This document shows positions 45,718 through 55,974 of a DNA stretch of 64,000 bases, piece after piece. The notes beneath the pieces are model-generated. The model saw only the letters and a program-made list of their open reading frames with translations, did no database searches and had not been told where the DNA came from. Position 1 is the stretch's first letter. Every line of letters starts with the position of its first letter. The position numbers and the translations under genes are program-made. The DNA lies in contig JADJYC010000002.1 of the NCBI GenBank assembly GCA_016719925.1, positions 372,001 to 436,000 on the forward strand, given 5' to 3'. Source of the DNA: Crocinitomicaceae bacterium (GTDB lineage: Bacteria > Bacteroidota > Bacteroidia > Flavobacteriales_D > Crocinitomicaceae).

Positions 45718-47517
45718 ATGTCAGATATTGTCAGGGACAAAATAAAAAATCTGCCTGGCAGTCCGGGAATTTATCAATACTTTGATAAAAACGGAACCAT
45801 TATATATATCGGCAAAGCCAAAGATTTAAAAAAGAGAGTTTCTTCTTATTTTGTTAAGGCACATGACAATGCAAAAACCAATATTCTGGTCAGTAAAATT
45901 ACTGATATCCAATACATGGTTGTGGATACAGAACTGGATGCTTTGCTTCTTGAAAATAATCTGATCAAAAAATATCAGCCGCGCTACAATATCTTATTAA
46001 AAGATGATAAGACATATCCGTGGATCTGCATTAAAAATGAAGAATTTCCAAGAGTCTTTTATACGCGAAGAATTATCAAAGACGGTTCTAAATATTTTGG
46101 TCCGTATGCATCCGGAAAAATGATGCACACCCTGCTTGATCTGATCAAAGATGTTTATCCGCTCAGGACCTGCAATTTAAAATTATCTCCTGAAAATATT
46201 GAACAAAAAAAGTTCAGGGTTTGTCTTGAATATCATATCGGTAATTGTCTTGGACCGTGTATTGGTGCACAGAAAACGGAAGACTACAATTTGTACATCC
46301 AGGAAATCAAACACATTCTGAAAGGAAACGTAACATCGGTCATTCAGGAACTGAAAACACGCATGAATAAATTAGCCTCCGAATTAAAATATGAAGAAGC
46401 TCATCAGTTCAAAGAAAAGATAGAAATACTTGAAAACTATCACAGCAAATCAGCCGTTGTTTCACCTACCATTCATAATGTGGATGTGATTAGTCTGGTA
46501 CAAGATGAAAAAGAAGCCTATGTCAATTACCTCAAAATAAATAACGGAGCAATTATCCAGGGACACACAGTTGAAGTGAAGAAAAAACTGGATGAAAAAC
46601 CGGAAGAAATTATTCCGCTGGTTTTGGTGGAAATGAGAGAACGTTATGGTGAAGATGCCCGGGAAATAATTACTGACACAGATATTGCTGACTTGTTTCA
46701 GAATCTCACCATCACAAATCCGCAGCGGGGAGAAAAGAAAACATTACTGGAACTTTCACAACGAAACGCTAAATTTTATATGCTTGAAAAACACAAGCAG
46801 GAAAAATTGGTAAACCCGGAAAGGCATACAGAACGAATTTTGGAAACGTTAAAAAAAGATTTACGCCTTACAGAACTTCCGGTTCACATGGAATGTTTTG
46901 ACAACTCTAATTTTCAGGGAACAAATGCGGTTGCGGCCTGTGTTGTTTTCAAAGATGCCAAACCTTCCAAAAAAGACTACCGGCATTTTAATATTAAAAC
47001 TGTTGAAGGGCCAAATGATTTTGCATCCATGGAAGAAATCATCTACCGGCGCTACAAACGCATGCTGGATGAAAAATCAGAATTGCCACAATTGGTAATT
47101 ATTGACGGGGGAAAAGGACAATTAAGTGCCGCTTTAAAAAGTATTGATGAATTGGGTTTGCGCGGAAAAATTTCATTGATAGGAATTGCAAAAAAATTAG
47201 AAGAGATTTATTATCCGGGAGATTCTGTTCCGGTGTATATTGATAAACGATCCGAGTCATTAAAAGTAATTCAGCACATGCGCAATGAAGCGCACCGTTT
47301 TGGAATTACCCACCACCGCAATAAGCGGAGTAAAAATGCACTGGGTACTGAGCTGACACAAATTGAAGGAATAGGAGAAAAAACAGCCACAGAATTATTG
47401 AATCATTTCAAATCCGTAAAGAGAATTCGTGAAGCGAGTGCAGAAGAAATTTCAGAAATTATAGGAAACTCTAAAGGTAAACTGGTTTCTGATTATTTTG
47501 AAAAGGACAAATCCTGA
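45718..47517 (+). CDS. uvrC: Excinuclease ABC subunit C
   Basis: 599 residues, full length. UvrC makes both incisions in nucleotide excision repair. GIY-YIG domain at 10-95 ('PGSPGIYQYFDKNGTIIYIGKA'), Cys-rich segment ('CLEYHIGNCLGPCIG'), UVR motif ('ELKYEEAHQFKEKIEIL'), RNase H-like nuclease ('CFDNSNFQGTNAVAACVVF', 'LVIIDGGKGQLSAAL') and C-terminal helix-hairpin-helix ('IEGIGEKTATELLNHF'). Confidence 0.96.
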   Translation: MSDIVRDKIKNLPGSPGIYQYFDKNGTIIYIGKAKDLKKRVSSYFVKAHDNAKTNILVSKITDIQYMVVDTELDALLLENNLIKKYQPRYNILLKDDKTYPWICIKNEEFPRVFYTRRIIKDGSKYFGPYASGKMMHTLLDLIKDVYPLRTCNLKLSPENIEQKKFRVCLEYHIGNCLGPCIGAQKTEDYNLYIQEIKHILKGNVTSVIQELKTRMNKLASELKYEEAHQFKEKIEILENYHSKSAVVSPTIHNVDVISLVQDEKEAYVNYLKINNGAIIQGHTVEVKKKLDEKPEEIIPLVLVEMRERYGEDAREIITDTDIADLFQNLTITNPQRGEKKTLLELSQRNAKFYMLEKHKQEKLVNPERHTERILETLKKDLRLTELPVHMECFDNSNFQGTNAVAACVVFKDAKPSKKDYRHFNIKTVEGPNDFASMEEIIYRRYKRMLDEKSELPQLVIIDGGKGQLSAALKSIDELGLRGKISLIGIAKKLEEIYYPGDSVPVYIDKRSESLKVIQHMRNEAHRFGITHHRNKRSKNALGTELTQIEGIGEKTATELLNHFKSVKRIREASAEEISEIIGNSKGKLVSDYFEKDKS

Positions 47518-47522
47518 TGAAA

Positions 47523-48731
47523 TTAATATCCTTCACAGGCAACAAAAGTATATTTATTCATTTCCACAGTATACCAGGAATTTGGTCCCGTTGAAATTCC
47601 CCAATGCTTTTCCAAATCAGTCTCTCCGCGCTTACTGATAAAACGTATGTCTGTATCATAACCAATATGTCTGTAACCTCCGGTATTAGCTTCAAATTTT
47701 TCATACCTTCCAAACAGCAAAGTGTATTGTGTTTCCTCTTCAAAAATGTATAACAAAACAGTACTTCCAACATCATCCCAATTATCTCCAACCACATAAT
47801 AATTGCTTCCGTAATCATCTGAAAAAGGATTTAAAACAAAATGATCCGGTCCGCCGTTTTGACAATTTTCTACAATGGCATATCCTTCATATTCTTCACT
47901 TAAAAGAAAACGAGGTTTGCTGAACTCATCAATCGCAGTCATACAGTTTTTGTAATTTCCCTTAAAAGAAGTTTCCCATTCCGGCGCACCCCAGTCAGAA
48001 TTTTCAGTCCATTGCCAGGTTAGCGTATAGTCAAAATTTCCAATTCCGGTTTGATATGTTCCATCCGGTTTGAAATCATGTTCTTTATGTGTGAGAATAA
48101 CCTGCGGAAGATTTTTTCCTTTTTGTTTGAACACAAAATTTTCCTGAATTCCTGAAAAGTCATCAGCTTCACCTGCAACGCACATGGAACGGGCAATAAT
48201 ATCCGTTTTTTCCAAACCGTTTTTTCCGTCAAAAAGCACAATGGTTTGAGTGATATGCATATCCGTGTGGTAACTTTCATCCAGTGAGAGCTGATAATCT
48301 TCTGAGCCGTCTCCTTTCAAATCATAATAAATTGGTGCAAGATCTCCCTCATACAGACTCATATTAAAATTGTTATCCGAGATTATTTGCTTTACCTCTA
48401 TATATGTGTCTTTTTCAGGGTTTTCAATTGTTACTTTTTCAAGCGGGTTCATGACAATACAATATTCGTAGGAGTAATTTCCCATTGTTTCAACAAAGTT
48501 GATTATTCTGAAGAAACCGGTGTCAAGAATGCAATTTGCCTTTATTTCAAAATCCACCGGATGCGTTGATTTTCTGTTTTCAGTAAAAGTTGTAATGAAT
48601 GCTTCAGCAGATGAAGTGTCAAATGTAATTACCGGAGTTGTATCGACATCATTGGCAACAACTGACTCAGGACTTCCGCCACATGCAAAAATTAAAACAA
48701 CCAGAAAAAAGAACAATAAATTACGTATCAT
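47523..48731 (-). CDS. Lipoprotein, function unknown
   Basis: 402 residues. Signal peptide 'MIRNLLFFFLVVLIFAC' (lipobox IFAC) then 'GGSPESVVAND'. The body has several segments typical of extracytoplasmic beta proteins ('DLKGDGSEDYQLSLDESYHTDM'). No family recognised. It converges on uvrC. Confidence 0.65.
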   Translation of the reverse strand: MIRNLLFFFLVVLIFACGGSPESVVANDVDTTPVITFDTSSAEAFITTFTENRKSTHPVDFEIKANCILDTGFFRIINFVETMGNYSYEYCIVMNPLEKVTIENPEKDTYIEVKQIISDNNFNMSLYEGDLAPIYYDLKGDGSEDYQLSLDESYHTDMHITQTIVLFDGKNGLEKTDIIARSMCVAGEADDFSGIQENFVFKQKGKNLPQVILTHKEHDFKPDGTYQTGIGNFDYTLTWQWTENSDWGAPEWETSFKGNYKNCMTAIDEFSKPRFLLSEEYEGYAIVENCQNGGPDHFVLNPFSDDYGSNYYVVGDNWDDVGSTVLLYIFEEETQYTLLFGRYEKFEANTGGYRHIGYDTDIRFISKRGETDLEKHWGISTGPNSWYTVEMNKYTFVACEGY

Positions 48732-48804
48732 CCGGCCAAATTAAAAAAACTAACCGAGTAATGAAATGTCTTTGGATTGATTTTGATGAGAATTGGTTTT
48801 TTTC

Positions 48805-48892
48805 GCCACGAATGCACGAATAATTTTTTTGTAAAAGAATAATTGGCCGATGTTATTTGTTCTCTTTAAAATTCGTGCATTTGTGGCATTTT
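48805..48892. repeat. Inverted-repeat element, copy 1 of 3
   Basis: The arms GCCACGAATGCACGAAT (from 48808) and ATTCGTGCATTTGTGGC (to about 48890) pair over 17 bases with one mismatch, around a conserved middle containing 'GGCCGATGTTAT'. Flanking T runs on both sides could make it a bidirectional terminator. The other copies are at 56020 and 56228. Confidence 0.8.
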
Positions 48893-48897
48893 TTTTA

Positions 48898-50778
48898 TTA
48901 ATTGCTCAATGCAATATTCTCCTGCTTCTTTTTTGAGGGTGTGCCATTTTTATAATTTCTTTTTCGAATAACTATTCCGCTTTCATCGTAATAAACCCAA
49001 ACACCCACAGCAATTCCTCCGGCCACACTTCCCTTGGTCAAACAACCATTAGCGCCGTCATAAAATATGTAAGAGCCATCAGCCACTCCGTTTACAAATG
49101 TTGTTACAACTGAATCTTTTGCATCTGTGAAAAGAGGTGCGTTTTGTCTTTCAGATATATACTGCTCAGTGATCTGTATTTTATCCGCCAAAAAAGTCCA
49201 TTCTCCATCTTTCAAATCATTTTTATAATTTCCAAAACTTTGCAGCTCAACCAAATCTGTTTCACAAGAATAATAAACCGCTCTTCCATTCCTGATTCCA
49301 TGTTGATAGGTGATCACGCTATCCAGATTGTTGTTCGAATAATATTTCCACTCACCGTGTTTTTTTGATTCACCGTTATACTCAACAAAATGATTCACAC
49401 TTACAACATGCTGGTAATCATTCAGTGCTCCCTGATTCATACAATACTCTTTTCTAAGTGTATCACCTTTCCAGATTACATATCTTGAAAAATAGTGGTT
49501 CCAGGGTTTTTCTTCAACTGTATATTTGTACAATGTATCATGGAGCAGGTAGTATCCTGAACCTGTGAGCAAATATGAAGTGGTGTCATTTTCAGTAGAA
49601 TACTCGTGCTGCACAAACCCTGCTTCACTCCACTTTTTTTGATACGCAATGTTTCCGTCTGCATGAAAAATGGTGTTTGAAGTGGTATCTCCCTTTTCAT
49701 TCCGGAGAGTCTGTTTAAACAAATTTCCATTCAAATATTCCGTCCGGTTGAACATTAATTCATCTGATCCGTGCAAGTACAAAACCTTATTTCCATTTTC
49801 ATAGATTTCTTTCTGAAAAATACCGGTTTGCGGATTATATCCCAATAACCAGGTTCCATAAGGTCTTCCATTTTCATAAGTACAATCCTGATAAATTGTA
49901 CCATCATCATACCAGCGTCTCACAAATTCTAACTGACCGGATTCATTTCCCTTCTGATAAAAAATCGTGTCACCCACTGAATTAAATTCTATATCTGTTA
50001 AAAGATACCCGCTTACTTTCGTTTTACTACGCTGCAGTTTTCCGTCTGAATTAAAACTCAGTTCGCTAATTGGATCACCTGATTTATAATTTGTTTTTGT
50101 TGTCAGAATTCCATTATTATACTCTTCCTGCCATCCGTCCAAAACTCCATGATTGTAACGTGAAACCGTTTTGGTGTTTGACCCGTCATAATAATTGTAG
50201 TAAATACAAATTCCGTGGTATTGCCCCTGATAATCAAAATGAGTTACGGAAGTTATTCTTCCACGGCTGTCATAAACTTTTTGTTTGATCTGATGACCCT
50301 CACTGTAGGTACTCTCTGATGTTTTGTGTCCGGTTTCATCCCAAAAAAATGCCTTGCCGTGCATGACACCATCAACACATTCGACTCTGGAAGAAAGTTG
50401 TCCGTTTTCATGAAAGGAATCTCCGCATGCGAGTGTAACCCAAACAGTAAAAGTTCCAAGAGGAATATTCCAATCATATACATACGGCGGATATTGCTCA
50501 CCCCAATAAAGTTGCGGCCAATTACCTGACCAAATTAAAGGATTCACCAATACAGAATTGCTCACAATATCTGCAGATTGAACGGCCTGAATTAAATGAA
50601 GCGGAATGGAATCTTTGCCCGTTTTTGCAACAGGAATATAAATTGTTTTGACAGGATATCCGGGATATTGAACCGGATCATATACAACTGTTCTGGTGCC
50701 TTGGGCGTGAAGCATTTCAGCATAATCAGCAAGCAGAAAAGAAAAACAACAGATAAAAAGGAAGAGATTTTTTTTCAT
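48898..50778 (-). CDS. Exported YwqK/MORN-like repeat protein
   Basis: 626 residues. Signal peptide ends near 'AEMLHAQG'. The body is a chain of ~20-24-residue MORN-like repeats of the YwqK kind: 'FHENGQLSSRVECVDGVMHGKAFFWDE', 'WYDDGTIYQDCTYENGRPYGTW', 'VYYDESGIVIRKRNYKNG'. Function unknown; in Bacteroidota these are common, variable envelope proteins. It is followed upstream on the same strand by a related gene 9 bases away. Confidence 0.75.
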   Translation of the reverse strand: MKKNLFLFICCFSFLLADYAEMLHAQGTRTVVYDPVQYPGYPVKTIYIPVAKTGKDSIPLHLIQAVQSADIVSNSVLVNPLIWSGNWPQLYWGEQYPPYVYDWNIPLGTFTVWVTLACGDSFHENGQLSSRVECVDGVMHGKAFFWDETGHKTSESTYSEGHQIKQKVYDSRGRITSVTHFDYQGQYHGICIYYNYYDGSNTKTVSRYNHGVLDGWQEEYNNGILTTKTNYKSGDPISELSFNSDGKLQRSKTKVSGYLLTDIEFNSVGDTIFYQKGNESGQLEFVRRWYDDGTIYQDCTYENGRPYGTWLLGYNPQTGIFQKEIYENGNKVLYLHGSDELMFNRTEYLNGNLFKQTLRNEKGDTTSNTIFHADGNIAYQKKWSEAGFVQHEYSTENDTTSYLLTGSGYYLLHDTLYKYTVEEKPWNHYFSRYVIWKGDTLRKEYCMNQGALNDYQHVVSVNHFVEYNGESKKHGEWKYYSNNNLDSVITYQHGIRNGRAVYYSCETDLVELQSFGNYKNDLKDGEWTFLADKIQITEQYISERQNAPLFTDAKDSVVTTFVNGVADGSYIFYDGANGCLTKGSVAGGIAVGVWVYYDESGIVIRKRNYKNGTPSKKKQENIALSN

Positions 50779-50786
50779 AGCATATT

Positions 50787-51853
50787 TTAATAATACAAAA
50801 TGGTTCTTACAATTTTTCCTGGAACACTCCGTTCAGAAAATTGTATTTGAAATCCAGTTTCCTTCTCATCATAAACATACTCGTATGTATAAACAGATGA
50901 CTGGATTTTTGTACCTTCTTCAGAGCTCTGATTGGAAGCAAAAAGAGACAGGTAATTATAATCGTCCACCGGAAAAATTTCTTTTTGAATAATCAGATTT
51001 TTTTCATTGTATTTTGCAGTAAAATTACTGCTGAATGACCAGAGTGAATTTCGAGTAGTCATATCATGAACCGTTTGTTCAATCACATTTCCGTTTTCAT
51101 CATATTTGGTATTAACCTGAATGCACAAGGCAGAATTGGAGCCGCATCCGTTGTTAATGAAATAGCCAATTGGCCTGCCGTTTTTATCATAATCAACCGT
51201 TCTCCCCGCAGACATATATCGTCCTTGCCCATCATATTGAATATCATAATTCCCATTTTCAAAACTCCAGAAAAGTTCCTTCTCATTCAATGGAAAAAAC
51301 TCCAGATTGAGTTTTGTATAATCATCTTCATAGCCAAATAAAGCCTGAGAATAATAAACACCATCATAAGATGAAAACTGTCAATCCGCTCGGTTAAAAA
51401 TCCACGGATATCATATATGTAACAACAATAACTGAAATCACCATAGGTATCTTGCGCGGTTTTTCGTTTGATTAAATGACCTGCTTCATCGTATTCAAAT
51501 TCTTCAATCAGCCATCCTCCATGATCTGAAGAATCACCTTTTGTAAATTTTATCAGATTTTGGTTTTCGTCAAATTGCCAGATCAAATTTTCATTTGCAA
51601 CAAAGTTGACTGAATCTCGGAAAACCCTCTGTTCAATCATTCTAACGCGGCCATGCAATTCAAACAAATCCGTATTTCGTTCAGTTCTTGCATATGCAAT
51701 TTCAGAATAGAAATAATCATCAAAAAACGGGAGTTTGCTGTTGAGATCTCCCGTTTCATAAATTTTAAAAATCAGCCATTCCTGCGCCATGAATGTTTTC
51801 ACATTGACAGCAAACAGGAAAAGCATGAAAAAAGCAACATTAAATTTTTTCAT
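50787..51853 (-). CDS. Exported YD-like repeat protein, frameshifted in a T run
   Basis: Signal peptide 'MKKFNVAFFMLFLFAVNVKTFMAQ'. Repeats such as 'WQFDENQNLIKFTKG', 'EFEYDEAGHLIKRKT', 'VDYDKNGRPIGYF' and 'TKYDENGNVIEQTV' are of YD/RHS type. The frame breaks at 51374-51377; adding one T on the minus strand joins 'ERIDS' to 'FSSYDGVYYSQALFGYEDDYTKLNLEFFPLNEKE'. Reconstructed length is about 356 residues. It sits in a row with the YwqK-like and VWA lipoprotein genes. Confidence 0.75.
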
Positions 51854-51854
51854 A

Positions 51855-53069
51855 TCAGCATCCGAAAGTGAAATTTTTAGCCATTGCCTGCAACTTGATG
51901 GCGTTGATAATGGCGTAATCCAAACCTGTGTTTTCTCCGCCCATTTCCATTTGTTTCTGCAGAATGTATTCTGTTCTTTTTGCGCTGAGTTCGTTCACCT
52001 TTTTTTGAATTTCTGCCCGCTCTTCACTTTTCAGTTCAATGTAATTTACCTGGTCAGAGTAGGTCATAGTTTGCATTTCAACAGGCAGTTCTTCTTTTTT
52101 GATTGATTTAATATTGAACGATGAATCTTTAACTGCATCAACCAGATCCCATGTTGCATTGTTATACAACGGACTGCATTTCACTGAAACACGGTCAACA
52201 CAGTTTGCGGTTCCGTAAGTAGTTGCATTTGCATCCTGCAGGGTCATGTTCCATGAATAACTTGCCCCGGTGGCTCCATAAGTGATATAGGTTTTATTCA
52301 GTTGCTGATTCAATCTCAATATTTCTTCATCATAAGGCGTTTCTATATAAACAGTAGCTGAATTCATATCAATTGTTCCGTAGAAACCTTCCGTGATATC
52401 GGCTCCTTTTTTCCATTTGGTACTTATTCCGCTTTCATAATCGCCGCAATAAATTGTGTTGACAATAATGTCAGAATTGATGGCGTTTTCACAGGCATGA
52501 CTGAAATCAATACTCCCCTGATCAAAGGGTTCATTACCGGCAATAAACATTACCTGCAGGCCATTGGAACGATCAGACCATTCCAGTTCATTTAAACTTT
52601 GGTTTATTACCGCACCACAATATTCACTGCCGCCAAACGTGCGCAGCTCAAAAAGTTGTTTTGAAATTTCATCCAGGTCAGAAGTGAACGGTGTAATCTG
52701 ACGTACCCAGTTTGTCTGTGAATTCAGCGCATCATTTCCATATTCATACAAAGCAATTTTCAAATTTGCATTTACACCTTCTTTTTGTGCAGTGGATAAT
52801 TGAAGTACAATTCTCCATAACTGAGATTTTGCCTGTTCAATCAAACCGTCCATACTGTTGCTTGTATCCAGCAGCAAAGCAATTTTTATTGTATTTGCAT
52901 CTGCCAGATCAGCGGTTGGAAATTGCACTTTGTCAAATACGCCTTCCCCAGCCCTCACCCAACTTGAAAGATGAATTTCATTGGTTCTGGAATTTGCCGT
53001 TGTACAGGCAGTAAGTGCAAGCATAAAAACTGCACTGATTTCGTTTTTCCATTTTCTGATAGTTTCCAT
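51855..53069 (-). CDS. Lipoprotein with von Willebrand factor A domain
   Basis: 404 residues from the ATG at 53069. Signal peptide 'ISAVFMLALTAC' (lipobox LTAC). The VWA domain carries the MIDAS motif 'LLLDTSNSMDG' (DxSxS) near residue 65, followed by 'YEYGNDALNSQTNWVRQITPFTSDL' and 'FIAGNEPFDQG'. The C-terminal half contains a long helix 'KSEERAEIQKKVNELSAKRTEYILQKQ'. VWA lipoproteins usually mediate protein-protein contacts in the envelope; partner unknown. Its stop is one base from the next gene's ATG. Confidence 0.82.
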   Translation of the reverse strand: METIRKWKNEISAVFMLALTACTTANSRTNEIHLSSWVRAGEGVFDKVQFPTADLADANTIKIALLLDTSNSMDGLIEQAKSQLWRIVLQLSTAQKEGVNANLKIALYEYGNDALNSQTNWVRQITPFTSDLDEISKQLFELRTFGGSEYCGAVINQSLNELEWSDRSNGLQVMFIAGNEPFDQGSIDFSHACENAINSDIIVNTIYCGDYESGISTKWKKGADITEGFYGTIDMNSATVYIETPYDEEILRLNQQLNKTYITYGATGASYSWNMTLQDANATTYGTANCVDRVSVKCSPLYNNATWDLVDAVKDSSFNIKSIKKEELPVEMQTMTYSDQVNYIELKSEERAEIQKKVNELSAKRTEYILQKQMEMGGENTGLDYAIINAIKLQAMAKNFTFGC

Positions 53070-53268
53070 AGTCTGACCATTTATTTTTAGCCAAAGTAGA
53101 AGCAACGGACAGATTTAAAAATCAAGAATGAGTATTCCGGTCATCCGGATGAGAATTTGCGTCCTTTGACTGAGTGACTCTTTTCAAATCAATGTTAACA
53201 CCTTGTTATTGCAGGGACCGGTATTGTTATTTGTTTATACCTTTAAAATAAAAAAGGATTGATACTGC

Positions 53269-55224
53269 GTGAAGTATTTCGTGTACATAGCATTTCTTGT
53301 TCTTTCCGTCCGGACCAGCGGAAGCTTTGCACAATCTAACAGCTCGTATACAGAACATGATTTTCAGCGTGATACCCTTTCAAAAACTGTACTCCAGCAA
53401 AAAATTAAAAATGCCCGTTTACTTTTTGAGAGGGATTCAGTCATTGATGTGGAATTACTTGAAGAGGTACTCAATCAATCTGTTTACGGTAAATACTGGC
53501 TTGAAATGGCTGATGCTTATTTGCTTCTGAGTGAAATGAATAAAGCAACCGGTCAGTGTGAAAACGCAATTAAAAATGCAAAAAGGGCAAATGAAACCTA
53601 TACAAGTCTCAATCAATCAAAAGGATATTTTGCGTCAATACATATTCTTGCATCTTGTTATGTAATACTTGAAAATTATGACATGGCTGAACAATATTAT
53701 TCAACCGCAATTACCGTATGTAAAAAATCAGATAAAGAAGAAGAGCTAAAATTACGGCTTGCTTTGGGTAAACTTTACGTACTGACGGAAAACTCTATTG
53801 CAAAGTCATACCTGCAGGATGTTCAGCGGTCTGCGCTGGACAACAATTATTTTTCCATTGCTGCAGAATCAGAAATAGAATTGGGAAATCTGGAAGAGCA
53901 ATCAGGAAATTCAGAAGGCGCAAAAGAATATTTTAACCAGGCAAAAATCCACGCTATTCATGCAAAGAACAATGATCTGATATTTAATTCCAATCTCAAT
54001 CTTTCAAATGCATATCTTAATTCCAATGATGATGTAAATGCAAATCTGATTCTGAATGACGCCAGCAATTATTTCTCATCAACAGGAGATACGCTGAGAA
54101 TGATTAACACCACACTTTGTATGGCAGATCAAAACGTACAGATAGGAAATTATACAGATGCTATTAATCAATACACATATTCATTTACGCTTTCTGGCGC
54201 TACAGCCAATCTGACTACCCAGACAATTTCTGCTGAAAAACTTTACTCCGTTTATAACATGACCTCAGCAAGAGGTTCAGAAGCAATTAAAGCATACAAC
54301 AATTATATGCAGCTGAAAGATTCGCTGGAAAAAATAAAACATATCAAACAAAGCCTTTACACCAATAATCAGATAGCTCTTAATAATGTTCAGACTGATG
54401 TGGAAGTACTGGAAAAACAACGGAAGCTGGATCAGCAAACTATTGATTTGCTGGAAAGAGAAAAAGAAGTTAATGAATCAGAAATTCAAAATCAACGCGC
54501 ACTCATTTATGTTTTTGGGTTTTTAATTCTGGCTTTTGCAGCAGCAGGATTCTACATATACCGGAATAACAAAGCAAGAAAGCGGGCCACACAGTTACTT
54601 TATCTGAAATCAATGAGGAGCCAGATGAATCCGCATTTTATATTTAACTCATTGAATTCGGTCAATTCATTTATTTCCCAGAACAATGAACGGGAAGCCA
54701 ATAAATATCTTTCCCGTTTTGCAAAACTGATGAGACAAATTCTCGATCAGTCTGAATCAGAATTTATTCCGTTGTCAAAAGAAATTGAAGTTTTGGAATT
54801 ATATGTACAATTAGAACATGAGCGGTTCAGAGATACATTTGAATATACATTTGAAATAGACGCTTCCATTCAACCTGATCTCTATGAAATACCACCCATG
54901 CTTGTACAGCCATTTGTCGAAAATGCAATCTGGCACGGGTTGAGATATAAAGAAACAGGCGGACAATTAAAGATAAATTTTATTGACCGGGGAGAATTTA
55001 TTGAAATCAATGTGAAAGATAATGGCATTGGCCGAGAAGCTTCACGGCGCCTGAAAACCAAAAATCAGAAACAGCATCAGTCAGCTGCCATGAGCATTGT
55101 TGAAAACAGAACTCGCGTAATTAATAATTTGTTTAAGACTAAAATCAGATTTGAAATTATTGATCTGCCAGACGAAAGAGGAACAGAAGTAAAAGTATTT
55201 GTATATCCCATTTCTGCAAAATGA
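53269..55224 (+). CDS. LytS-type sensor histidine kinase with N-terminal TPR domain
   Basis: 651 residues from a GTG start, 24 bases downstream of TACCTTTA. Signal peptide to about residue 22, then ~8 TPR-like helix pairs in the periplasm (residues ~40-380), a coiled coil ('VEVLEKQRKLDQQTIDLLEREKEV'), one membrane span 'ALIYVFGFLILAFAAAGFYIY' and the His_kinase domain 'RSQMNPHFIFNSLNSVNSFI' with the phospho-accepting His. The ATPase part contains 'FVENAIWHGL' and 'DNGIGREASRR'. It overlaps the regulator gene by four bases and surely signals to it. Confidence 0.92.
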   Translation: MKYFVYIAFLVLSVRTSGSFAQSNSSYTEHDFQRDTLSKTVLQQKIKNARLLFERDSVIDVELLEEVLNQSVYGKYWLEMADAYLLLSEMNKATGQCENAIKNAKRANETYTSLNQSKGYFASIHILASCYVILENYDMAEQYYSTAITVCKKSDKEEELKLRLALGKLYVLTENSIAKSYLQDVQRSALDNNYFSIAAESEIELGNLEEQSGNSEGAKEYFNQAKIHAIHAKNNDLIFNSNLNLSNAYLNSNDDVNANLILNDASNYFSSTGDTLRMINTTLCMADQNVQIGNYTDAINQYTYSFTLSGATANLTTQTISAEKLYSVYNMTSARGSEAIKAYNNYMQLKDSLEKIKHIKQSLYTNNQIALNNVQTDVEVLEKQRKLDQQTIDLLEREKEVNESEIQNQRALIYVFGFLILAFAAAGFYIYRNNKARKRATQLLYLKSMRSQMNPHFIFNSLNSVNSFISQNNEREANKYLSRFAKLMRQILDQSESEFIPLSKEIEVLELYVQLEHERFRDTFEYTFEIDASIQPDLYEIPPMLVQPFVENAIWHGLRYKETGGQLKINFIDRGEFIEINVKDNGIGREASRRLKTKNQKQHQSAAMSIVENRTRVINNLFKTKIRFEIIDLPDERGTEVKVFVYPISAK

Positions 55225-55974
55225 AAAAAAACCTGACCTGCATAATTGTAGATGACGAGCTGTCTAGTCGTGAAACACTGAACAGTTATATTTCCAAATA
55301 CTGTGAAAACGTTTTGGTGCTCGCTCTTTGTAAAAACATTGATGAAGGACTAACTGCCATAAAGAAACACAAACCGGATATTGTTTTTCTTGACATTGAG
55401 ATGCCATTTGGTGATGGATTTGATTTGCTTGACCAAGCAGGCGAAATTAATTTTGATGTTGTATTTATTACGGCATTCAGTCACTACGCTATCAAGGCAT
55501 TGAACATGAGCGCTACCTATTATATTCTTAAGCCGGTTGATATTGATGAACTGACTGAAGCTGTAAAAAAAATACGCGAAAAGAAAAATGAACCCGTATC
55601 TTCTGCTAAGATACTTCTTGAAAATAACAAAACAAACAATCCAGAACAAAAGCAGATTGTGCTGCCTCACCTAAGCGGTTTTGTAGTTGTTAAAATTGCA
55701 AATGTCATGCGTGTAGAAGCAGACAATAACTATTCTACCGTCTATCTTAATGACGGCACAAAACAGGTGGTTTCCCGTACCCTGAAATTTTTTGAGGAAC
55801 TGCTAAACGAATCAGGATTTATTCGCATTCACCAATCACACCTTATTAACACAAAATTTATCAGTGAGTTCAAAAAAGGGAAAACCGCCCAGGTAAAATT
55901 AAGTGACGGAGTGTGGCTGGACATTTCAGCTCAACGCAAAAGAATTTCTTGATTTATTTGGCGGGCAGGTTTAA
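55221..55974 (+). CDS. LytTR-family response regulator, 3' end frameshifted
   Basis: Receiver domain 1-120: acidic pocket 'VDDE', phospho-acceptor Asp in 'DIVFLDIEMPFGDGFDLL', 'VFITAFSHYAIKALNMSATYYILKPVD'. LytTR DNA-binding domain: 'RVEADNNYSTVYLNDGTKQVVSRTLKFFEELL', 'FIRIHQSHLINTKFI'. As read it ends at 55952 with 'SAQRKRIS'. The two tandem copies of the gene's end downstream have six A instead of four at this point and read 'KKEFLDLFGGQV', a normal LytTR ending, to a TAA at 55972-55974. I therefore extend it and suspect two missing A near 55937. Confidence 0.9.
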
